This document shows, one piece after another, positions 11,001 to 17,465 of a DNA stretch of 22,075 nt. Made by a program: the position numbers and the translations under genes. The notes beneath the pieces were generated by a model. That model was not told the DNA's origin. It made no database searches and saw nothing but the letters and a program-made list of their open reading frames with translations. Origin of the DNA: a virus; the IMG/VR virus record IMGVR_UViG_3300025430_001271, positions 1 to 22,075 of that record. The stretch is one strand, 5' to 3'. Position 1 is the first letter of the stretch; every line of letters starts with the position of its first letter.

Positions 11001-14000
11001 TTTAACATCAATAATCTAGCAGCATTGTCTTCCAATATTGGCAAAATTGGTATTGGATCTACAATTTGGACCGCTAATGATGTTAACTCAGATTGGAACG
11101 TGTATCGAGTCAGCGAAACTGATGTTACAGTACAAACAATATCATATGCAATTGACAACATTGGAACAGTCACAACAGACAAACCACACGGTTTGGCCTA
11201 TAACGATATCGTTGCAATTAAAGGATTTGATGTACGGGTTGATGGATTCTACCGAGTATACAACATTGTTGATGCCTTTAATTTTAGCATAGTATTTTAT
11301 GGGCAAAATGCAACACAAATCAAACAGGCCATTACCATTGTTGGCACCGGTCCGTTGTTCATGTTGCAATCTGTACGTATCAAATCTCCAACAGATCTAA
11401 ACAGTATTACTCCAGCACACGGTTGGATCAACAATGATAAACTTTGGGTGGACAATGACAATCTAACTAACGGTTGGGCTGTGTATAACAAAAGTACACC
11501 GTGGTCAGGTAACGTCAGCCCGCTAAACCCTAGCATGAAACTGAACGCAAACAGTTATGCAACGGGCACAGGATTTGGTACAGTCACCACAATCAATACA
11601 GCAGGAACTTTTGCAGCGGCAGGATTGCCTACGCTGAACATGGGTAATGTGATTGCATTTGTTGCCAACATCACCAACGGCAATGTGTTTACTGCGGTTG
11701 CAAACATTGGCGCACATCCAGGAAATAGTGTAAACAAGTTTGGTGCAAGCCTTACCACAGCAGGTAATCTGTTGTATATTGGCAACCCTGGCACAGGCAC
11801 ACAATACGGACGTGTACACATTCATCAGTTTAACGGCAATGCCAGCTTCCCTTGGATTCAAACACTAACAAGCCCATGGAGTAGCAACGCCAGCGATGCT
11901 TATGGCACCAGCATTGATGCCAGTGCAGATGGTACTTGGTTATATGTTGCTGCACCCAATGCGGGCAATGTGTATGTGTATCAGGCCAATGCCAATAGTT
12001 ATTACAGCTATGCCAATACTATTACAGTTGGTAGCAGCAGTGCAGCACAATTTGGTTACAATGTAAAAACCACCAGTGATGGCCGTCAAGTTGCGATTGG
12101 TGCTCCTTATCAAGCAGTCAACGGCGTAAGTGCAGCAGGTGCAGTCTATGTGTTTGATCGCAGCGTTGAAGCATTTATTGCTAACGGTGTCACATATACA
12201 ACACAGTACACAATTGGAACTACCAGCCGTGTGACAGTGAACGGTAATGTTGTGTCTACAGGTTATACCGGCACCGGCACTACCACATTGACATTTGCTA
12301 CTGCTCCTGTAGTTGGCAGTTTGATCACAGTTGAAACCAACAAGATACAGTTGCTTGAAACACTGACAGCACCCACACCCAAGAGCGGTGCAGCATTTGG
12401 TACAACAACTTACATTGCTGGTAACGATGCCGACGTGTATGTTGCAAGTCCTGGTTACAGTGTACCTGGCTACTACAGTGGTATCGTGTATCGCTTTGTG
12501 AACCAAGGCGCCAGCTATGGCACAATTACCAGCACAAACTACTCGCCTGTGATCAACACTGGAGATAACTTCCGCATCAACGGATTTGAAATTGTATCAC
12601 AAAGCAACACTGTAGCCAATCTTGCAGCCACAATCAACAGCGCAAATATTCCAGGTGTTACTGCGATTGCACAAGGATATGGCGCACTGACATTGACCAG
12701 CAATGTAACCACCCCGTATCAAAAGTTGGTAATTGGGTCTGGATCGGGAAACTTGTTGGCCAACTTGGGCATGATGGTATACAACAACGTACAGACACTG
12801 CAACATCCTGCACAGGACAGCGTGGCCGAATACGGTAGCCAAGTGTTGGCAAGCCCTGACAGCTCAAGTCTAGTGATTGCAGCCAATGGTGGTAGTACAC
12901 AAAACATCACAACTTTTGACACTGCAACAACCACTTTTGATACCAGCACTGGAATCTTTATTGACACAATTGAAGGTTCGGGCATGGTATACATTTACGG
13001 TCTAGTAAACGGAGCTTTTTCAAGCACTGCACAAGATCAATATGTATTAATTCAACGTCTGCAAAATAATCAATTGAGCAGCAATGACCAATTTGGTTAC
13101 AGTGTGGCAATGAATGCCAATGTCATGTTGGTTGGTGCTCCTGGCGACAGCAACACCATGACATTCAGCACCATCAATGGTGCATACACTCCTATTCCAA
13201 GTGCAGGTACATACTATACCTACAACAACTTTAGCGGCAATGTGGGCTGGGATGTTGTTGAACAACAAGTGGATAAAGTTGATATTGACAGCATTGGTAG
13301 AATGTACTTGTACAATGCAAATACCAATGTGATTGTGACTCAGCTGGATTATATTGATCCTGCTAAAGGCAAAATACTGGGCGCTGCACAACAAGATCTA
13401 GACTATATCACTGCATACGATCCTGCAAGCTACAATGCAGTCAGTGGTATTGATAATATCCCCAACCTTGCAAACAGTTTGGATTACCATTGGGGTCCAG
13501 ACCATGTTACTAAGACTTGGTGGAATACTGGAGTAATGCGCTACATTGATTATGAACGTGGCGATTTGATTTATAGTGCAAATAACTGGGGCAAGTTGTT
13601 CCCAGGCAGCACAATCCAAGTCTGCGAATGGGTTGAAAGTGACATGCCTCCCAGCGCTTATACAGGATTGGGAACTCCGCTATACTCCGACAACAGTGCT
13701 TACAGCATTGTGACCACAATCAACCCTGAAACCAAATTGGCTACCAGCAAGTACTACTACTGGGTTACAGGTAAAACCAGTGTTGAACCTGACAGTGTAC
13801 ACATCAACACAATCAGTACAATTCAAGATTTGATAACCAATCCACAGGCACAAAATATTCCTTATGCAGCAGTGGTACGCAGCGATACTATCAGTCTACA
13901 CGGTATCAGCAACTATCTAAGTGGAAATAGTACTGTGCTACATGTTGACTACGACACATTGAAAAATTCACATGTGATCCATAGCGAATACCAATTGGTG

Positions 14001-17000
14001 CAAGAAGGCAACCCCAATAGCCCAATTCCCAAACGCATCATCAACAAGTTGATTGACAGTTTGAGCGGTATTGACGCCAATGGCGTGGCAGTTCCTGAAT
14101 CAGTGTTGACTCCGCAGAGCAGTATTGGACTTGGGGTATACCCAAATCAAACACTGTTTGTAAATCGTTTGTCGGCACTGAAAAACTGGGTTGAGTATGT
14201 AAACGGCATACTGATACAGTATCCCATTGTTGAAGAATTCAACATCAGTGGCTTGTACCAATCTGCTGCTTTGCCTGACTTGTCAGCATACGATTTGCAA
14301 GTTGCAACACATGCCGAACTTGGCTATGTAGAAACCGACTACTTGACAGCAGGTTATGTGGCCTTGGTCACAACAGACGAGACACAGCAAGAACTATGGA
14401 CCACATACACATGGAATGGTACTGCTTGGGTTTTGACCACGGTACAAAGCTACTACACACCGTTCTATTGGAGCAAAACAGACTGGTACGACAGCACCTA
14501 TGACAGTACAGTATTGCCCACATACGTGGTCAACACCACATCGGATGTTGCTGCACTGACATTGGCTGTTGGTGACACAGTCAAAGTGTTAAACAACGGC
14601 AACAGTCAATTTGTTGTTTATCGTGTAAACAGTGACTCTACTACTAGCCTAGTGGGCATTCAACAGGGTACTATACAGTTAAACAGCAACTTGTATACTA
14701 CTGATGTTGCTGCCAACGAGATACGCATTATATTTGATGTATTGATGAACTATATTTTTATTGACACACTAAAAGTCAATTTTAATAACATGTTCTTCTT
14801 CTTGATCAACTATATTTTAACTGAACAACCAAACATTGATTGGGCATTTAAAACCAGCTTTATCAGTATCTTGCACAAGTTGCGTAAGTTGGACCAACCA
14901 GCTAACTATGTACCAGACAATCAAACCTATTACGAAAACTATATCAATGAAGTCAAACCTTACAGAACCAGTATTCGTAACTACCTGATTGACTATCAAG
15001 GCAACGACGAGTACTATGGCGATACCACAGACTTTGACATTCCTAGCACTTATATAAATGATTTTGGCGGTTATCGCAGCCCAAATAGCAGCAACGGACT
15101 GGATTATACATGGTTAAGCACACTACCTCAGTATAGCCAATGGTATAAAAACTACACTTACGGTATCACCAGTGTAACAGTGGCCAATATTGGCGCCAAC
15201 TACACACTTACACCCACTGTGACTGTTGTTGGCGGCGGAGGCAGCGGCGCAAATGTACGTGCCCTAGTAAACTTTGGAAACAACACCATTGAGGCGTTCC
15301 AAGTAATCAACCCTGGTTCAGGATATACCAGCCAGCCCACTATCTTTATTAACGGTACAGGTACTGGTGCTACAGGCTATGCAACATTAAAAAATCACTA
15401 CATGATTGAAAGTTTACCAACCACAGCATTGACTGCAAACAGCAATGTCACAGTGTATGTTGGCAATTTGATCACACAGCCCAATACTGGTGCATACGGT
15501 ACTGTGTACTCGGCCAGCACTGGTAATTTGATTACGTTGATTGATACCACAGGAACATTTAACACCACTGACTACATTTTTAGTGATGCTGCCAATTTAC
15601 ATACCAATGTAACCACTATCAGCAGTTATACACAGTTTGTAAATCAAAGTTACAATACAACACGCTCCATGGCAGTCACATTGAACTTTGATCGTGTCAG
15701 CTACAGCAGCAACGTGATTACTTGGCAACCCAATATCACAGTGGCCAACAGCACAGTTGTAAGCTATAACGGACAAGCGTATCAAGCAACCAGCAACGTA
15801 TACAGCACTGCTATTTTGACCTTGAGTGGAAACGTAAGTGCCAGCGTTGGCAACTATGTTACACAGGCCAACACCACAGCCAATGCTCAAGTTATTGCCA
15901 TCAGCAGCAATTTGCAGTTGATCACAGTGGCCAACTTGTCCAGCAACTTTGTGCGTCGTAGCGGAAATATTGCAGTCAACGGAACTCCAACCAATGTGCG
16001 CCCGGTTGTGGTCAACAACATATTTGACTATACCAAATACAACAAGATAACATCTACACAAGTTGGCACAGCAGCAGATCGCATCAACGCATACTACACA
16101 CCCACTGCCAGTATGCCCAGCAAAGATTTGGCGCAGTTGATGACTGGTGCAGAATATCCAGGCGTCACAGTGGCTGGAGTAACCTACGAGGCCAACAGCA
16201 GCATATTCAGTAGCAATTTGATTTACTCACAATCAAGTACCAGTGCAATTTATAGTGCCAACATCACTATCCCAACAGTGCAATTAACGATTGCAAATGT
16301 TGAAACACTATATACTGGCAACGTTATTACTCAAGCAGTGACTGGTGCGACCGGTAACGTATACAGCACCAGCACTGGTAATATAGTTACTTTAGTGAAT
16401 GTAGTGGGCAGTTTTGACAACACTCACTATATTTTCCGTGATTCATCAAACTTGGCCACCACAGTGGTCAGTAGTACATCGTTTAATCAAACAACTACTC
16501 AAAACTTGGTGGACTTTACCAAATTGAATTACACCGCTGGACAGCCTCTAGTGTTGGTAAACCGAGACAACAGCACTCAGTACAATTTGGTCATTAATGA
16601 AATTGATCCTTGGAGGATAATTGTTGGCGGTGCGTTACCAACTACCACAATTGGTGCCAATTTGTCTTTGAAATACTACGACTACAACAATCCGTTGTAC
16701 TTGGACAGTATCATTCAAAATACCTACACCAACAGCAACACAGCAATCAATATAGATGGCGGTGCCTATTATGACACCTACAGCGGACATGGCCCTGAAG
16801 AACTGGCACCTGGGGTCACATTTGACAATCTAAATATGTTGGTCACAACCAAGTTTAGAAATAATACAGCTATTGGAACTTATCGTATTGTACACAATAT
16901 GAATGCCAATGCAGCAAGTACCGATACCACAGTGTGGCCACAGTACTATGGGGTCAGCGCAAGTCATACCACTACATTAAGCGCCAATTTAAACATCACA

Positions 17001-17435
17001 GACAGCAATGTTCATGTTACCAATGCCAGAGCACTAACAACCCCAAATCCTGCAAGTTTGGTGCCCGGCGTGGTCTACATTAACGGTGAAAAGATTGTGT
17101 TCTGGGGCTTGGACACAGTCAACAACGTATTGTTTAATATTCGCCGCGCTGTTGATGGTACTGGCGCAGCCAACGTACACGCAGCTGGATCCACAGTGGT
17201 TGAATCTGGAATCAATCAGCTGATTCCGGGCGGAAACATTGTCCACACCACAACTTGGCTAGATCTACCAGTGGGTGCAGCGCAGAATATGACTGACAAT
17301 TTTGGCACACTGATTGTGGATAATTTTGGAAATATTCTTCAAACTACTGGTGCAAATCCAGGCGCAGTAACAGATGGACAGGGCTTGGAAAACTCAACTA
17401 CAGTTCAAGCACAATTTATCAGAAACTTGACCTAA
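5007..17435 (+). CDS. Giant virion structural protein in the gp7 position (4142 aa)
   Basis: This is an uninterrupted 12.4-kb gene starting one base after gp6. The N-terminus (SNFLPEVFKTDTNQKFLNAT, then DLRNVNGYIGRKFAPTFKS) looks like the large structural protein that follows gp6 in aquatic T4-like phages; I recall this style but cannot align it. Conserved-looking core stretches include about 1230-1330 (W/Y-rich: LPGYWRAIYKYFYDTDRPHT, WEMVGF), 1850-1890 (DYLTNFGIDEVTQAKFYQGF) and 2800-2890 (DYERGDLIYSANNWGKLFPG). Accessory segments include a carbohydrate-binding-like motif (1764-1810), a PHGL-containing beta domain (2051-2098), an FG-GAP propeller (2242-2771), a GSGY beta repeat (3387-3463) and three 60-residue repeats (3480-3824). 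Near the C-terminus, residues about 4025-4070 contain VYINGEKIVFW and an RRAVDGTGA turn. T4 gp7 has 1032 residues. Position suggests a wedge or baseplate-peripheral role, but homology to gp7 is not shown. I noticed only one Cys, residue 2873. Confidence 0.75.
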   Translation: MAQIKTSNFLPEVFKTDTNQKFLNATLDQLVTQPDLRNVNGYIGRKFAPTFKSTDNYQPEPNVLRQNYQLEPSVVVKNKITGDTEFFSSYIDLLNQVGHYGGLTNNQTRLFTSESYSFDGLFDFDKFINFNQYYWLENGPDAVQVYGSAVPTTETFTVTRNTATGTYSFSNAQGVENPTIRLAYGGTYNFVVDQPGYPFWIQASSGVSGIKDNQTNLTSRDVLGVTNNGTDVGTITFRVPQPNAQDFYVRMPLAGSADISTMLSYTQIQGKRLSSIVSLFENGIDGVAAPNQLNLKSLIFVNNDLDDSKWIEGTYGLIPTAQRRNAWQITLSSTNGVIDADPIVKLNPLVQSFAISALQKVFVRGGNSRAEYTYYLANDYLSLNLFNLMPDITAPLSNLYYQDGVGASFVGEIDLLDPTSVTINVDANIVGSKNYKSPNGVTFTNGLKVTFDDSAVPNTYAGNTYYVEGVGSAIRLLDVNNFITPESYAANGLAAQDYITVNRGSQDLNPWTRSNRWFHIDVINTTAAYNNVNPILSQNLRASRPIIEFEADLQLYNFGRQAKTPVDLLDFTIVDSRNTVELQPAGYTLGGVTLTQGMRVVFANDFDPTVRNNIFVVNIVYLPGLGGNVINLVSASDATVAINNNLVVLRGTNKGVEYWYNGTWIQGQQKTGVNQSPLFDVIDSTGTSVGTYTGAYYAGTTTPFAGTKIFSYSVGTGNNDTVLGFPLSYRNFNQIGDIQFTNNFDTDTIDYVDGAGTAQSSVNINTLGTLQQNKSLTAYTSRNSWTTNTEPSKQFQVIGNIYDGNNAYFQIDIAQNSEVTVPYFRVYKNAIQITGWEFVTVGTIKYVHVTDATLSTGDQIDILVYNSSSTSNLGYYEVPKNLDLNSQNSEFKSLTLGQLRNHVSTMVANSNQITGSFPGASNLRDTYIKAQGGSILQHASPVLYSELFLVDDKTNFIDSLNLARHEYSKVKNKIIELSGRLSGLDYTNIPVLLDTLLKNINAVKNKSFAWYYSDMVPYGDIKNTITYTVLSAEIVDYEISSIFSDTTLSNLAVLVYKNNVQLIKGIDYVFDTNRAGITFLTPLAIDDVITINEYSDTDGNYIPETPTKLGLYPKFTPSKYYDTTYASPIYVIQGHDGSITPGFGDYRDDLLLEFEKRIYNNIKVDYVKNVFDIYNFLPGKFRSTEYSNTEFTQLLTNSFLTWVGGNRVDYISNTTFVASEPFSWNYNRFVDTVNGAKLPGYWRAIYKYFYDTDRPHTNPWEMVGFTEQPTWWETRYGPAPYTSGNKVLWGDMEIGLIWNNGDVSVDKRFARPGLSSIIPVDYTGALLPPSNFLVKSFSSNNASGNFKIGDQGPVETAWRRSSDFPYAMQQALALAKPAFYFGTLMDIGRYYKNIDLNQYVVSDTLQRVTPAIINVNGTTNGKNTILRAAGYINWIAEYLRNQGIDPGTKLYEYLDNVNIQLAYKMAGFTDQTFMQVIAEQSSPSSTNSGVVIPNESYAIKLYKSTPIKTVTYSGVIVERTATGYTVSGFDTDAPYFTIIPSLANNNSYSLTVLNEKGVIYQDYQQYKVTIPYGFEFTNRQQVVDFLVSYQRYLRGIGFRFTDVDPDLGVQRDWLLSVQEFLMWVQQGWQASSVLVLSPVLNRVTLFSASGVVDKIQNHPGQSRVLDTNYNFVKYSQLSVNRTSLATGNTFVLNANNGQTLALVKVDVVEYEHVMIFDNVDIFNDVIYVPELGNRQYRLKLVGKKTGAWTGAMNPPGFVFNNTTVDAWQQGTDYLMGSLVQYKSNNYTALQDVVASGTFDTTKWALVPGNGLKTGLLPNFSYNAEKFNRFNDVDNPELLGDFHLYSDSAIGFQPRDYLTNFGIDEVTQAKFYQGFIREKGTLNSIYAFTAAGFNGITSDISIYEEWGMRVGEYGALDNNRSVELILTEGTFNGDPVTFTLLPNNGSSISGIIGVQPSKLYKTEGTFQPNIYLNRNAGSIYSNDIQTAGYVDINDVTTTIFNINNLAALSSNIGKIGIGSTIWTANDVNSDWNVYRVSETDVTVQTISYAIDNIGTVTTDKPHGLAYNDIVAIKGFDVRVDGFYRVYNIVDAFNFSIVFYGQNATQIKQAITIVGTGPLFMLQSVRIKSPTDLNSITPAHGWINNDKLWVDNDNLTNGWAVYNKSTPWSGNVSPLNPSMKLNANSYATGTGFGTVTTINTAGTFAAAGLPTLNMGNVIAFVANITNGNVFTAVANIGAHPGNSVNKFGASLTTAGNLLYIGNPGTGTQYGRVHIHQFNGNASFPWIQTLTSPWSSNASDAYGTSIDASADGTWLYVAAPNAGNVYVYQANANSYYSYANTITVGSSSAAQFGYNVKTTSDGRQVAIGAPYQAVNGVSAAGAVYVFDRSVEAFIANGVTYTTQYTIGTTSRVTVNGNVVSTGYTGTGTTTLTFATAPVVGSLITVETNKIQLLETLTAPTPKSGAAFGTTTYIAGNDADVYVASPGYSVPGYYSGIVYRFVNQGASYGTITSTNYSPVINTGDNFRINGFEIVSQSNTVANLAATINSANIPGVTAIAQGYGALTLTSNVTTPYQKLVIGSGSGNLLANLGMMVYNNVQTLQHPAQDSVAEYGSQVLASPDSSSLVIAANGGSTQNITTFDTATTTFDTSTGIFIDTIEGSGMVYIYGLVNGAFSSTAQDQYVLIQRLQNNQLSSNDQFGYSVAMNANVMLVGAPGDSNTMTFSTINGAYTPIPSAGTYYTYNNFSGNVGWDVVEQQVDKVDIDSIGRMYLYNANTNVIVTQLDYIDPAKGKILGAAQQDLDYITAYDPASYNAVSGIDNIPNLANSLDYHWGPDHVTKTWWNTGVMRYIDYERGDLIYSANNWGKLFPGSTIQVCEWVESDMPPSAYTGLGTPLYSDNSAYSIVTTINPETKLATSKYYYWVTGKTSVEPDSVHINTISTIQDLITNPQAQNIPYAAVVRSDTISLHGISNYLSGNSTVLHVDYDTLKNSHVIHSEYQLVQEGNPNSPIPKRIINKLIDSLSGIDANGVAVPESVLTPQSSIGLGVYPNQTLFVNRLSALKNWVEYVNGILIQYPIVEEFNISGLYQSAALPDLSAYDLQVATHAELGYVETDYLTAGYVALVTTDETQQELWTTYTWNGTAWVLTTVQSYYTPFYWSKTDWYDSTYDSTVLPTYVVNTTSDVAALTLAVGDTVKVLNNGNSQFVVYRVNSDSTTSLVGIQQGTIQLNSNLYTTDVAANEIRIIFDVLMNYIFIDTLKVNFNNMFFFLINYILTEQPNIDWAFKTSFISILHKLRKLDQPANYVPDNQTYYENYINEVKPYRTSIRNYLIDYQGNDEYYGDTTDFDIPSTYINDFGGYRSPNSSNGLDYTWLSTLPQYSQWYKNYTYGITSVTVANIGANYTLTPTVTVVGGGGSGANVRALVNFGNNTIEAFQVINPGSGYTSQPTIFINGTGTGATGYATLKNHYMIESLPTTALTANSNVTVYVGNLITQPNTGAYGTVYSASTGNLITLIDTTGTFNTTDYIFSDAANLHTNVTTISSYTQFVNQSYNTTRSMAVTLNFDRVSYSSNVITWQPNITVANSTVVSYNGQAYQATSNVYSTAILTLSGNVSASVGNYVTQANTTANAQVIAISSNLQLITVANLSSNFVRRSGNIAVNGTPTNVRPVVVNNIFDYTKYNKITSTQVGTAADRINAYYTPTASMPSKDLAQLMTGAEYPGVTVAGVTYEANSSIFSSNLIYSQSSTSAIYSANITIPTVQLTIANVETLYTGNVITQAVTGATGNVYSTSTGNIVTLVNVVGSFDNTHYIFRDSSNLATTVVSSTSFNQTTTQNLVDFTKLNYTAGQPLVLVNRDNSTQYNLVINEIDPWRIIVGGALPTTTIGANLSLKYYDYNNPLYLDSIIQNTYTNSNTAINIDGGAYYDTYSGHGPEELAPGVTFDNLNMLVTTKFRNNTAIGTYRIVHNMNANAASTDTTVWPQYYGVSASHTTTLSANLNITDSNVHVTNARALTTPNPASLVPGVVYINGEKIVFWGLDTVNNVLFNIRRAVDGTGAANVHAAGSTVVESGINQLIPGGNIVHTTTWLDLPVGAAQNMTDNFGTLIVDNFGNILQTTGANPGAVTDGQGLENSTTVQAQFIRNLT
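10296..10437 (+). other. CBM5/12-like carbohydrate-binding motif within the giant protein (residues 1764-1810)
   Basis: The segment has the aromatic pattern of a chitin-binding CBM5/12 fold: Trp1767, then a Tyr and Gly before LVQY, then NYTALQD, then a closing Trp1803 in TTKWALV. A shorter version of the pattern recurs at about 3571-3602 (TWQPNITVANSTVVSYNGQ followed by AYQA). Such modules bind polysaccharide in secreted enzymes. Here it could be a surface glycan contact or simply a small beta decoration. Confidence 0.45.
11730..13320 (+). other. FG-GAP / integrin-alpha-like beta-propeller region in the giant protein (residues 2242-2771)
   Basis: Six blade-like units share an [F/Y]G-x-S or similar start, a dg-x-x-[L/V]-x-[V/I]-[G/A]-x-P centre and a G-x-V-Y-[V/I]-[Y/F] end. 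Examples are KFGASL (2242), DAYGTSIDASADG (2295), QFGYNV with VAIGAP and GAVYVF (2347), AFGTTT with VYVASP (2461), EYGSQV with GMVYIYG (2606), and DQFGYSVAMNANVMLVGAP (2693), closed by GRMYLYN. Units 3, 4, 5 and 6 carry insertions. A seventh blade was not identified. Clear calcium loops of the DxDxDG type are weak or absent. Confidence 0.65.
12552..12747 (+). other. Flagellin-IN-like segment inserted in the propeller (residues 2516-2580)
   Basis: The stretch runs DNFRINGFEI, a polar turn, NTVANLAATINSANIPGVTA, then GALTLTS. This is the layout of the flagellin hook IN motif: strand with I-N-G, helix ending in A-x-I-N, GVTA strand, LTLTS strand. It sits between propeller units 4 and 5. The match is by eye only. 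Confidence 0.5.
15165..15395 (+). other. GSGY-type beta repeats in the giant protein (residues 3387-3463)
   Basis: Two similar units, SVTVANIGANYTLTPTVTVV then GGGGSGANV, and FQVINPGSGYTSQPTIFING then GTGATG, follow the pattern V-x-[V/I]-x-[N/x]-x-G-x-x-Y-x-x-x-P-T-[V/I]. Repeats of this kind are common in phage and bacterial surface proteins and usually form short beta arches. They follow a Y/W-rich stretch and precede the first copy of the 60-residue repeat. Confidence 0.6.
15444..15623 (+). repeat. Internal 60-residue repeat, copy A (residues 3480-3539)
   Basis: Copy A begins NVTVYVGNLITQPNTGAYG and continues with a TVYSASTGN turn, an LITLI strand and DYIFSDAANL. It aligns by eye with copy C almost along its whole length, and with copy B more loosely. 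Confidence 0.7.
15831..16010 (+). repeat. Internal 60-residue repeat, diverged copy B (residues 3609-3668)
   Basis: Copy B begins NVSASVGNYVTQANTTANAQ and keeps the V-G-N-x-[V/I]-T-Q opening and the S-x-N-L-x-L-I centre, but has lost the Y-I-F-x-D box found in copies A and C. Confidence 0.45.
16296..16478 (+). repeat. Internal 60-residue repeat, copy C (residues 3764-3824)
   Basis: Copy C begins NVETLYTGNVITQAVTGATG and continues with NVYSTSTGN, IVTLVNVVGSF and HYIFRDSSNL. Its match to copy A is visible at protein level and partly in the DNA, for example the shared agcactggtaat that ends the STGN turn. Confidence 0.7.
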
Positions 17436-17442
17436 ATAAATA
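17435..17442 (+). promoter_or_regulatory. Putative T4-type late promoter upstream of the fibre gene
   Basis: AATAAATA begins on the last base of the giant gene's TAA stop and lies 23 bases before the ATG at 17466. The leader holds AAAAGG and AGAGAT stretches that could act as weak ribosome-binding sequences. Confidence 0.45.
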
Positions 17443-17465
17443 TACAAAAGGCATAGAGATTTAAC

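Noticed and set aside
11940-12506. 188-codon open frame on the - strand
   Set aside because: Its translation is Cys-rich because it is the reverse complement of frequent GCA and ACA codons in the giant gene (giving TGC and TGT). No domain or initiation signal is seen.
11730-13320. Propeller as a sialidase (BNR/Asp-box) or other enzyme
   Set aside because: The repeated motif is FG...GAP with VYVY ends, not S-x-D-x-G-x-x-W, and no catalytic set is visible.
15597-16061. 154-codon open frame on the - strand
   Set aside because: Same antisense pattern opposite the giant gene, with low-complexity Cys/His-rich translation and no start signal.
5007-17435. Giant protein as the tape measure protein
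   Set aside because: It lacks long helical or coiled-coil stretches and is beta-rich with adhesion-type domains; its place right after gp6 points to baseplate or fibre work.
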